Assembly (NCBI GenBank): GCA_028282105.1
Contig: JANQIO010000165.1
Location: 1 to 57,046 of the forward strand
Source of the DNA: Halieaceae bacterium
Lineage (GTDB): Bacteria > Pseudomonadota > Gammaproteobacteria > Pseudomonadales > Halieaceae
Length of the DNA: 57,046 nucleotides
Direction of reading: 5' to 3'
Position 1 is the first letter of the stretch; every line of letters starts with the position of its first letter. This document shows, piece after piece, positions 40,493 through 48,617 of the stretch. The notes under the pieces were generated by a model that saw nothing but the letters and a program-made list of their open reading frames with translations, searched no databases and was not told where the DNA came from. The position numbers and the translations under genes are program-made.

Positions 40493-42097
40493 CTAACGCT
40501 TCACCTGGTAACCCGCCGCCTGACGATCCCAGGTGTCCGCCGTGACGCCGCGTTCACGCAGCTTGAATTTCTGCACCTTGTTGGTGGGCGTATAGGGCAG
40601 GCTGTCCACGTATTCCAGATAGCGCGGCACAAAGTAGTGAGGGGCATTCTCGGCAATAAAGTTGCACAGGTGCTCGGGCTGGAGGGTCTCCCCCGCTTTC
40701 AGCACCACCGCCAGCTTGAGTTCATCCTCGCTGGCAATCTCTGCACTGGGAATACCGTAGGCGGCCACGTCGCTGACAATCGGATGGCGGCGCACCACGC
40801 TCTCCACTTCGAGACTGGAAATATTGCGCCCGGCGAAGCGCACCACGTCTTTCTTGCGATCCACAAAGTACAGGGCGCCGGTATCCGGATCGCGACGGGC
40901 CATGTCGCCGGTGAGGAAATAGTCGCCGCGAAATGCCGCAGCAGTGGCCTCGGGGTTCTCAAAATAGCCGTTGAACAGCACGTGGGGCGCCAACGGCCTG
41001 ATACACATTTCCCCCGCTTCGCCGTCGGCCACCTCGCGGCCGTCCTCGTCGCATAGCCTGAGGTCAATATCCGCCGCGGGATAGCCGAGCGCATGCGCGG
41101 GCAGCTCCACCGTGGCCGCCAGCTGGTTGGCGATCAACTGGCACTCACTCATACCCAGCCCGGCAGTGAGGATTGTCAGGCCAAAGCGCTGCTCAAAGGG
41201 TTCGCGCAGGTCCGGCGGAAACGGCACAATCATGGCTTTGCTCAATCGGGTGTCTGCGTCCCCCTCCGCCTCGGGCTGGTTCCACAGGAAAACGCCCATG
41301 GCGCCGATCAGAAACGTCTGGGTGGCCTGGAATTTGGCGATGCGCTCCCAGAATTCTGTCACCGAGAAACGCGCCTCGATAACACAGGGAATACCTTCCA
41401 GCAGCGCGCGATACACCGAGGTAATCCAGGCCCCGGTGTTGAACAGCGGCAGCGCGCAGTAGATCACGTCCCCCTCGTGGGAGCTGAACATCGGGCTGGC
41501 GCCCTTGTCGATGGCGCGAATCCAGCCGTTGTAGTTCTGCATGACGCCCTTGGATTTGCCGGTGGTGCCGGAGGTCCAGAGAATGGCGCAGGTGTCACCG
41601 TAGTCCTGTTCCACCGCCGTATCGATGGGCACCGCCTGCAGCAGCTCGGCATAGCGCAGCCAACCCGGCGCATTGCCCTCACCCACGCAAATCGCGGTAC
41701 CGTACTGCTTGAAATCTTCCAGTTCTTCCAGCCGCGCCGCCCGTTCCGGGTCCGCCAGCAACACCCGGCAGCGGGAGCGCTCCAGGGTGTCACGCAGCCA
41801 CTCTCCGCGGTAATCCGTGCTGACGGGTACCCAGATTGCACCCAGCTTGTTCGCCGCCAGGGTCAGCAGTACAAACTCGGGACAGTTGCCCAGGTACAGG
41901 CCAACCCGCTCGCCGGCTTTGACGCCAAGCGCGCGCAGGCCACCGGCCAGGTGGTCGGTGAGCCGATCGGCTTCGGCAAAGCTGATGGACTGGCTGTCAT
42001 TGACGAGAAACGGCGTATCGCCGTTCTCCAGGGCCTGGCGCCGCAGGATGGCCGGAAAAGTGCGTCCGGCGGTATCGCTAAGGTCTAGCCGATTCAT
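40493..42097 (-). CDS. Acyl-CoA synthetase (ANL superfamily AMP-dependent ligase)
   Basis: 534-aa ligase. The AMP-binding P-loop WTSGTTGKSKG (174-184), adenine motif LTAGLGMSECQLI, hinge YFVDRKKDVVRFAGRNISSLEVE and catalytic lysine region YTPTNKVQKFKLR are intact. These enzymes activate a carboxylic acid to its CoA ester through an acyl-adenylate. In this setting it may activate steroid or isoprenoid side-chain acids produced by the P450/dehydrogenase steps. It is the first gene of a pair with the DUF1295 gene. Confidence 0.92.
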   Translation of the reverse strand: MNRLDLSDTAGRTFPAILRRQALENGDTPFLVNDSQSISFAEADRLTDHLAGGLRALGVKAGERVGLYLGNCPEFVLLTLAANKLGAIWVPVSTDYRGEWLRDTLERSRCRVLLADPERAARLEELEDFKQYGTAICVGEGNAPGWLRYAELLQAVPIDTAVEQDYGDTCAILWTSGTTGKSKGVMQNYNGWIRAIDKGASPMFSSHEGDVIYCALPLFNTGAWITSVYRALLEGIPCVIEARFSVTEFWERIAKFQATQTFLIGAMGVFLWNQPEAEGDADTRLSKAMIVPFPPDLREPFEQRFGLTILTAGLGMSECQLIANQLAATVELPAHALGYPAADIDLRLCDEDGREVADGEAGEMCIRPLAPHVLFNGYFENPEATAAAFRGDYFLTGDMARRDPDTGALYFVDRKKDVVRFAGRNISSLEVESVVRRHPIVSDVAAYGIPSAEIASEDELKLAVVLKAGETLQPEHLCNFIAENAPHYFVPRYLEYVDSLPYTPTNKVQKFKLRERGVTADTWDRQAAGYQVKR

Positions 42098-42188
42098 GGC
42101 TAACCGGGAACCGTTTACTCAAGTCCCAACGCTCCGATGCGTTGGCAGCTTACACGGGGGGCGTTAAGTAAACTGTCCCTAAAACCGC

Positions 42189-42530
42189 CTACCACCAACG
42201 CCAGAGGTGGTTTTCACCCTGGTCGCAGTCGCTGTCGATGGTGGACTGCATGGCGCTGACGTTGTTGGCGGCGAGCTGCTCGCCGAAAGTGGCGCGGCCT
42301 TCTTCGTAGCTGGGCTGATCCATCTGGCCCTCAAACAGGGTGATGGGAACCACCTCGTTCCAGGACAGCCACATTGCATTGCGGTCCACCTGGTCAACGG
42401 GATACTCGCCCAGGCCTTTCTGGATATAGCCGTGGCAGAAAGATGCCAGGTCACCATCGGTGACATTGCTGGCGCAGCCGCCCAGTGTGGCGGTGGCAGA
42501 CAGCAGGGCAATGGAAACAATGCGGCGCAT
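42189..42530 (-). CDS. Small lipoprotein, unknown function
   Basis: 113-aa lipoprotein: signal MRRIVSIALLSATATLGGC with the lipobox LGGC, then a small soluble domain with two further cysteines (FCHGYIQKGLG; DSDCDQGENHLW) that could form a disulphide. Ribosome site GGAG 7 nt before the ATG. No family recognised. Confidence 0.7.
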   Translation of the reverse strand: MRRIVSIALLSATATLGGCASNVTDGDLASFCHGYIQKGLGEYPVDQVDRNAMWLSWNEVVPITLFEGQMDQPSYEEGRATFGEQLAANNVSAMQSTIDSDCDQGENHLWRWW

Positions 42531-42596
42531 GGGCTCACTCCCGTTCTGGTTATGACCCCATTCTAGAGAAAAACTACGGCAATGGAACCGCCTGAC

Positions 42597-44036
42597 TCAG
42601 TGACCGCCGCCGGGCGCAATCCTGGTTGTACCTTCGCCTTCTCTCACCAGGCTCCAGGCCACGGCGGAGATCGCCAGACTGGCCGCGCAGATGACGAAAA
42701 TCAGGTTCTTGTCCTCGGCGCGACTGACGGCCAGGCCCACCGCCAGGCTGGCCAGCAGCTGCGGCAGCACGACCGAGAGATTGAACAAGCCCATGTACAG
42801 CCCCATGCGTGATTGCTCGACCTTCTGGGACATGATGGCGAACGGCAGGCTGACAATCGCCGCCCAGCCCACACCGCAAACGGCCATCAACAGGTACAGC
42901 GACGTTGCGCTGTGACCGAACAGGGTTATGCCCAGGTACCCCAGGGCCATGATGGCAACACAGCACATATGGGTGCGCACCCGGCCGATACGCTCGGTAA
43001 TCGGCTCCAGCACAAAGGCCGGCAGGATAGCGGCCACGGCGTTCAGCACCAGGAAGCTGATGGAGATCACCCGGCCGGCGTCGACGTCGCTCAAGCCCGG
43101 CATTTTCTGCTGCACGTAGGCCAGGGTGTAGATGAACATGGTTTGCACCCCCACCCAACTGAAGGAGTGGGCAGCCAGCACTTTCTGGAAACCGATATGG
43201 TCGGTGGCGCCGTCACTGGATTCCCGCTGCAGTAGGGTCGACCCCACCAACCAGGCTGTAAGCAGCAGGCAGACAATCTCGGCGTAGTAGTTATCGACCT
43301 CGATATGCGCCAGCCGCAGGGTCAGGGCGTAGAGGTCGTAGACCAGGAATCCCCACAGCGGCCGGATACTGAAAAGGATTTCGCGCCAGCCGCCAGCGGC
43401 CTGGACGGCTTCCGCCTCGCCGAGTTCCTCGGGCTCCTGCACGAACAGCGGCGGCAGAATAGAGAACACCAACACCAGCACCACGCCGGCATAGATCAGT
43501 ACATAGTTGTTCCAAATGGCGCCGATGGCGTAGGCCAATACCCCGAAGCTGCCAGAGATGGTCTGCATCCATGTATAGCCGCGGGTGCGCTCTATGCCCT
43601 CCGGCGTCACGTCGGCAATGATCGCTCGAGTGGGATTGAAGCTGACGTTGATGGCGAGATCCAGCGTGAGCGCCACGATCAGGGCGACGCCGAGAATACC
43701 TTCCAGACCCAGTCCGCCAGAGATCACATCGATATTGGGCAGGGCCAGCAGCATCAGGCTGGCGAGCACCCCACCGATGAGGATGTACGGCCGGCGCCTG
43801 CCACCCCAGAACCAGGTCTTGTCGCTGACCACGCCAATGATCACCTGGCCAAGGATGCCGGCGATAGGCCCCGCCGCCCACACCAGCCCCACGTCGTGAA
43901 TATCCAGGCCGTACTGGGTGGTGAGGATCCAGCTCAGTGCGGAAATCTGCACCGACAGGGCAAAGCCCATGGCGGTGGCCGGCAGGCTCAACAGGATGTA
44001 GAAGGAACGCTTGAGGTCGCGCTGGATCGGCAGCAT
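42597..44036 (-). CDS. MFS sugar transporter, SUT/GPH-like (second of a coupled pair)
   Basis: 479-aa transporter with 12 predicted helices. VGLVWAAGPIAGILGQVIIG and DKTWFWGGRRRPYILIGG form the loop 2-3 signature of the sucrose/maltose-type MFS (R-x-G-RRRP), and SRMGLYMGLFNLSVVLPQLL is typical of this group. The true start is ATG 44036 overlapping the stop of the upstream transporter gene (TGATG); a longer frame to 44597 is antisense-free shadow of that gene. Likely imports disaccharide or glucose produced by the GH97 enzyme. The tandem arrangement suggests two partly different specificities or a heteromeric function. Confidence 0.88.
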   Translation of the reverse strand: MLPIQRDLKRSFYILLSLPATAMGFALSVQISALSWILTTQYGLDIHDVGLVWAAGPIAGILGQVIIGVVSDKTWFWGGRRRPYILIGGVLASLMLLALPNIDVISGGLGLEGILGVALIVALTLDLAINVSFNPTRAIIADVTPEGIERTRGYTWMQTISGSFGVLAYAIGAIWNNYVLIYAGVVLVLVFSILPPLFVQEPEELGEAEAVQAAGGWREILFSIRPLWGFLVYDLYALTLRLAHIEVDNYYAEIVCLLLTAWLVGSTLLQRESSDGATDHIGFQKVLAAHSFSWVGVQTMFIYTLAYVQQKMPGLSDVDAGRVISISFLVLNAVAAILPAFVLEPITERIGRVRTHMCCVAIMALGYLGITLFGHSATSLYLLMAVCGVGWAAIVSLPFAIMSQKVEQSRMGLYMGLFNLSVVLPQLLASLAVGLAVSRAEDKNLIFVICAASLAISAVAWSLVREGEGTTRIAPGGGH

Positions 44037-45400
44037 CAGTGGGCCTCCGCTAGCGGATCGGGTCGGGCGTTTTCCGCGGGGTCCCAGACCCAGTGCAGTG
44101 ACAGGGCCGCCAGCACCAGGCTGCCCGCGCCGATCGCAAAGGCGGCATCCGCGCGCCCGTCGAACAGTGTGGTGAGCAGCCAGCCCAATAGCCCGGCGGC
44201 CAGCAGCTGCGGCAGTACGATAAAGAAATTGAAGATGCCCATGTACACCCCCATCTTCGCCGCCGGCAGCGCCACCGACAAGATGGCGTAGGGCATGGCG
44301 AGAATCGAGGTCCAGGCAATGCCCACTCCCAGCATCGACAACAGCAACCACTGGGGGTCGCGGATGACCAGCACCGAGGCGAAGCCGGCAGCGCCCGCCA
44401 GCAGGCACAGCGCATGGGCGCCGCGCCGCCCCAGGCGGGCAGCCAGGGGTGGCAGGCAGAAAGCAAACAGGGCGGCGAAGCCGTTGTAAGCAGCGAACAA
44501 CACGCCCACCCAGTTGGCGCCCTCGTTCCAGGCCGCGGAGCTGGTGTCGCTGGTACCGAAATGGCGCGCGGTGATCGCGGCGGTGGAATAGATCCACATG
44601 GCGAACAGCGCGAACCAGGAAAAGAACTGCACCACCGCCAGCTGGCGCATGGTGGCGGGCATGTGCGTGAAGTCACTGGCCAGCTCTGCCAGCATGGGCC
44701 GGCCCGACGGCGCCTCCGCGACATGGCCCTCGAAGGCCGCCAGCTGTTCTGGCGGGTATTCGCGGGTGCCAAGCACCGTCCACAGCACGGCGCTAAACAG
44801 CGCAGCGCCGCCTATATAGAAGGCATAGCGTACGCTGTCCGGAATCTCCCCGGCCGGCGCGCTGTTGCTGACATCGAACCAGTTCACCAGCATCCAGGGC
44901 AGCGCTGAGGCCACCACCGCGCCGGTGCCGATAAAAAAGCTCTGGGTGGCAAAGCCCAGGGCGCGCTGCTCCTCGGGCAGCATATCGCCGACGAAGGCGC
45001 GAAACGGCTCCATGGACACATTGATGGAGGCATCCATGATCCACAGCATGCCGGCGGCGAACCACAGCACCGGCGAGTGGGGCATGATGATTAACGCAGC
45101 GGTGGTGGCGATGGCGCCAAACAGGAAATAGGGCCGCCGCCGTCCCAGCCGATTCCAGGTGCGGTCGCTGTAGTAGCCGACCAGCGGCTGCACCAGCAGG
45201 CCGGTGGCCGGTGCGGCGATCCACAGGATGGGGATGTCGGCGATATCCGCCCCCAGGGTCTGGAAGATGCGGCTGACGTTGGCGTTCTGCAGGGCAAAGC
45301 CCATCTGGATGCCGAGGAAACCAAAGCACATGTTCCAGATTTGGCCGAAGCCCAGGCGTGGGCGCCTGCAGGGCTGAGAAACCGTCGCTTGGTCAGTCAC
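44036..45400 (-). CDS. MFS sugar transporter, SUT/MalA-like (first of a coupled pair)
   Basis: 454-aa MFS protein: NMCFGFLGIQMGFALQNANV, IPILWIAAPATGLLVQPLVG and SDRTWNRLGRRRPYFLFGA match the bacterial maltose/sucrose transporters found beside TonB-dependent receptors in Xanthomonas, Caulobacter and Shewanella. MGVYMGIFNFFIVLPQLLAA recurs in both paralogues. Start GTG 45400 with a weak ribosome site. Divergent from the TonB-dependent receptor across 173 nt that carry a candidate promoter and repeats. Confidence 0.9.
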   Translation of the reverse strand: MTDQATVSQPCRRPRLGFGQIWNMCFGFLGIQMGFALQNANVSRIFQTLGADIADIPILWIAAPATGLLVQPLVGYYSDRTWNRLGRRRPYFLFGAIATTAALIIMPHSPVLWFAAGMLWIMDASINVSMEPFRAFVGDMLPEEQRALGFATQSFFIGTGAVVASALPWMLVNWFDVSNSAPAGEIPDSVRYAFYIGGAALFSAVLWTVLGTREYPPEQLAAFEGHVAEAPSGRPMLAELASDFTHMPATMRQLAVVQFFSWFALFAMWIYSTAAITARHFGTSDTSSAAWNEGANWVGVLFAAYNGFAALFAFCLPPLAARLGRRGAHALCLLAGAAGFASVLVIRDPQWLLLSMLGVGIAWTSILAMPYAILSVALPAAKMGVYMGIFNFFIVLPQLLAAGLLGWLLTTLFDGRADAAFAIGAGSLVLAALSLHWVWDPAENARPDPLAEAH

Positions 45401-45502
45401 TTAGCGTTTTCTTGTCGTTATTTTGCAGGGCATCTTAGGCAGCCGGCGACTTGATCTACAACAGTGAATTCGAATGCGTTGACTGAATACGTATGCAGCC
45501 CG

Positions 45503-45532
45503 TTGCAGGGATTTCAGCTGCCTATCTACAAT
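45503..45532 (+). promoter_or_regulatory. Candidate promoter of the TonB-dependent receptor gene
   Basis: TTGCAG (45503-45508), 18-nt spacer, TACAAT (45527-45532), giving a leader of about 35 nt to the ATG at 45574. A small dyad ATACGTAT at 45487-45494 lies just upstream and could be part of a LacI- or other-family operator. Confidence 0.45.
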
Positions 45533-45573
45533 CTTCGAATACCTATAACACCCATAAAATTGAGGGGATAATA

Positions 45574-48390
45574 ATGAACCGCAACCGCAAGGCCCGATCC
45601 GGGTCCAGTCTCTCCGATTGCACGAAACCGATCTCCCACGGCATCAAGCAAAGCCTGCTGGCCACCGCCGTGGCTTCGGCACTGAGCCCTGCCGCCTTTG
45701 CCCAGGGCGACCCCACCGAAGGCCGCATGATCGAGGAAGTGATCGTTACCGTTAACCGCGTCGAGGAAAACCTCCAGGACGTGGCCGGCACCGTCCAGAG
45801 CTTCTCCTCGGAAGACCTGGAGCGCATCGGCATCGGCAGCGAATTCTCCAACCTGCAGTACGGCGTACCCGGCCTGCAGATCGCCAAACAGGAGGGCAAG
45901 CTCGAGATCTTCCTGCGCGGCATTGGCTCCTCGGACTCGGACTTCTCCTCCGACCCGTCGATTGCGGTGCACTACAACGGCGTCTACCTGCCGCGGCCGC
46001 GGGGTATCGGCCCGCTGTTCTTTGACAGCCAGCGGGTGGAAGTCAACAAGGGGCCCCAGGGCACCTTGCGCGGCCGGAACGCCACCGGCGGCACCATCAA
46101 CATCATCTCCAACAAGCCGAACATGGAAGAGCTGGGCGGCTACGTTCAGGGCGGCCTGGGTAACTTCGACAACCAGGAACTTGAGGGTGTCCTCAACGTA
46201 CCGGTCACCGACAACTTTGCGGTGCGACTGGCCGGCTGGGCCCGCAAGCACGACGGCCTCTATGAAAACGGCTTCGATATCAGCGACAACAACTTCGACA
46301 CCCCGAGCGCCCAGGACGACAGTGCCTACCGTATCAGCCTGGCTTGGGATATCAGCGACCGCCTGACCGCCAACTTCCAGTACTTCAAGGCGGAGGTGCG
46401 CAGCACCGGTGATCCCGGCGCCTTCTCCGGCCGCTCTTTCTCCGCCGGTGAAACCGTGGAAGACCTGGACGATCCCTGGGAGCAGTACTTCCGCACCGAG
46501 GGCAACTTCGAGCAGGATGTGGACACCGCCCTGCTGCAACTGACCTGGGATACCGACCTGCTCGGTGGCACCGGTTTCGAGTACAACGGCTCCTACAACA
46601 ATCTGGAAGCCTACAACCAGAACGCCTCCCGCGAGTGGCAGCTGGGTATGGTGTACCCGGGCTCCGAGGCGGAAGCCGATTTCATCGCTTCCGGCGAGAA
46701 CCCCCAACGCAACCTGCTGGTCAACGACACCTTCTACCAGGGTGACCACTCGGAGTCGCAAACCCACGAAATCCGCGCCTTCTCAACCGGTGGCGGACGC
46801 CTAAGCTGGACCGCTGGCGCCTTCTACTTCCAGGAAGACTTCGAGTACTTCTCCTGGGACGTGGGTAACGGCTTCTGCGGCGACAGTACCGACTTCATCG
46901 GCGACGTGCCCTGGGACGGCGGCACCGTCAGTTGCTGGCAGAACGGTCTCGGCGGCGAGAACCGCGGTGACGAATCCGAGGTCGAGTCCTACGCCTTCTA
47001 CGCGGACGGCACTTTCGACATTACCGACAAGCTGCGGGTCTTCGGTGGTATTCGCTACACCGATGAAGAGAAAACCCAGAAGGATTCCAACGCCCAGTAC
47101 CAGTTCAACTGGAGCTCGGATTTCTTCTTCAGCCAGCCGGGTATCAACGAACCCAGCGACCTGATCATCGGCGAGAAGGGCTTCCGCCTGAAGGAGCCGG
47201 GCGATCGCAGCATCAATGACTTTGCTCCCGGCCTCGGCGGCAAGGCCCTGTTCCAGGACGGCATTGCCAGCTACGGCCTCGGCGACAACTGGGGCCGCAC
47301 CCTGGACAACTGCCGCGAGGGCATCGATTGCCAGGTCGTGGTGAGCTCCCAGTTCGACCCCAACGGCACTCGCGGGACCATTCGGGCGACCAACGTGGTC
47401 GAGGATGACTACGTCGACTGGCGACTGGGCTTTGAGTACGACTTCGACAGCGGTTACAGCTCCGACCTGCAGACCATGTTCTACGGTTCAGTCTCCACCG
47501 GCACTCGCTCCGGCGGTATCAACCGACCGCTGATTCTGAGCGAGGACCGCCAGGCCGACGTGATCTGGGATACCGAGGAGTTGATCGTCTACGAAGTGGG
47601 CGCCAAGAACACCTTCTTCTGGAACGACCGCGCGGTGCGCCTGAACGGCGCCCTGTTCTACTACGACTACTCCGACTACGTCGCCCAGGTGCTGGTCGAT
47701 GTGCCGAACCCGACGCCAGAGAATCCCAACGCCACCACCCAGCAGGTGCTGACGGACAACGTGGCGGACGCGGAGATCTGGGGCTTCGAAGTCGAGGGTA
47801 ATGTCGACCTGCCCTGGGGCCTCAACTTCAATGGTTCATTGCTGTGGCTGGACAGCGAGTTTGACGACTCAGCCATTGTCGACGCCCGCCAGAACGACAA
47901 CCCGGTGATCAGCGTGGACGGCAACGAGCTGCCCAACGTGTCCGAGTGGAACCTGAACCTGCGCCTGTCACAGGTCATCGACCTGAACTGGAACGACTTC
48001 AACAGCTTCGACTGGACCGTGAACGCCGTGTATCGCAGCGAGTACTTCCTGACGGCCTACAACAACAAGGGCTATGCCCTGGACGCCAACGGCAACACCC
48101 AGCAGATTCCGCTGGCTGACATGCCGCCGCCCAACAACAACGATGCCCTGTCCAATGTCGGCGGTGCGGCCAACTCGCGGTTCTTCTACGACGAGGTCGA
48201 CGGCTTCTGGATATTCAACGCCAACATGGGCCTGAACTTCGGCGAGGATGATCGCTTCCGGCTGTCGGCCTGGATCGAGAACATCGACGACGAGGCGTTC
48301 TCCACCAAGGGCTTCATCAACAGCTCGGTCAACATTCGCTACCTGAATGCGCCGCGCCAGTACGGCGTGCGCTTCCGGGCCAACTTCTAA
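45574..48390 (+). CDS. TonB-dependent outer-membrane receptor (carbohydrate uptake type)
   Basis: 938-aa receptor. Long signal peptide ending SALSPAAFAQG, TonB box EEVIVTV at about residue 55, plug domain (QDVAGTVQSFSSEDLERIG, IFLRGIGSSDSDFSSDPSIA, RGPQ-like VNKGPQGTLRGRNATGGTIN) and a beta-barrel ending in the terminal phenylalanine of YGVRFRANF. Such receptors with MFS transporters, halogenase-like genes and glucosidases import malto-oligosaccharides or similar glycans. Start ATG 45574 with TGAGGGG upstream. A strong terminator follows, so the downstream halogenase genes may use another promoter or read-through. Confidence 0.94.
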   Translation: MNRNRKARSGSSLSDCTKPISHGIKQSLLATAVASALSPAAFAQGDPTEGRMIEEVIVTVNRVEENLQDVAGTVQSFSSEDLERIGIGSEFSNLQYGVPGLQIAKQEGKLEIFLRGIGSSDSDFSSDPSIAVHYNGVYLPRPRGIGPLFFDSQRVEVNKGPQGTLRGRNATGGTINIISNKPNMEELGGYVQGGLGNFDNQELEGVLNVPVTDNFAVRLAGWARKHDGLYENGFDISDNNFDTPSAQDDSAYRISLAWDISDRLTANFQYFKAEVRSTGDPGAFSGRSFSAGETVEDLDDPWEQYFRTEGNFEQDVDTALLQLTWDTDLLGGTGFEYNGSYNNLEAYNQNASREWQLGMVYPGSEAEADFIASGENPQRNLLVNDTFYQGDHSESQTHEIRAFSTGGGRLSWTAGAFYFQEDFEYFSWDVGNGFCGDSTDFIGDVPWDGGTVSCWQNGLGGENRGDESEVESYAFYADGTFDITDKLRVFGGIRYTDEEKTQKDSNAQYQFNWSSDFFFSQPGINEPSDLIIGEKGFRLKEPGDRSINDFAPGLGGKALFQDGIASYGLGDNWGRTLDNCREGIDCQVVVSSQFDPNGTRGTIRATNVVEDDYVDWRLGFEYDFDSGYSSDLQTMFYGSVSTGTRSGGINRPLILSEDRQADVIWDTEELIVYEVGAKNTFFWNDRAVRLNGALFYYDYSDYVAQVLVDVPNPTPENPNATTQQVLTDNVADAEIWGFEVEGNVDLPWGLNFNGSLLWLDSEFDDSAIVDARQNDNPVISVDGNELPNVSEWNLNLRLSQVIDLNWNDFNSFDWTVNAVYRSEYFLTAYNNKGYALDANGNTQQIPLADMPPPNNNDALSNVGGAANSRFFYDEVDGFWIFNANMGLNFGEDDRFRLSAWIENIDDEAFSTKGFINSSVNIRYLNAPRQYGVRFRANF

Positions 48391-48432
48391 GCATGTTCTA
48401 CCAAGGGGAAACCTGAGTAGAAAAAGCGGGGT

Positions 48433-48493
48433 GCGGGGCCTACAGGCCCCGCCTATCACTGGCGCTCTGGTGCAAACCCGAGCGCTTTTTTTT
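48433..48493 (+). terminator. Terminator after the TonB-dependent receptor
   Basis: Two hairpins in a row: GCGGGGCC-TACA-GGCCCCGC (48433-48452) and GCGCTC...GAGCGC (48462-48467/48480-48485) followed by eight T residues (48486-48493). The second is a classical intrinsic terminator; the first may modulate it. Confidence 0.8.
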
Positions 48494-48617
48494 GCCCTCT
48501 GGCCTGGGTCAAGGCGTGGCAAGCCAGCACGCTTCATCCACGCTACAACAGTTACACAGTCGGGCAGTTCGGCTACCCCGCGTGCTAGACTCAGGCCCAT
48601 AAAAACGAGGTATCGCG

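Noticed and set aside
44037-44597. N-terminal extension of the second MFS gene
   Set aside because: The extension is an out-of-frame reading of the first MFS gene. The conserved start is the TGATG overlap at 44036.
45526-46767. 413-codon minus-strand frame
   Set aside because: Antisense to the TonB-dependent receptor, which has signal peptide, TonB box and plug motifs.
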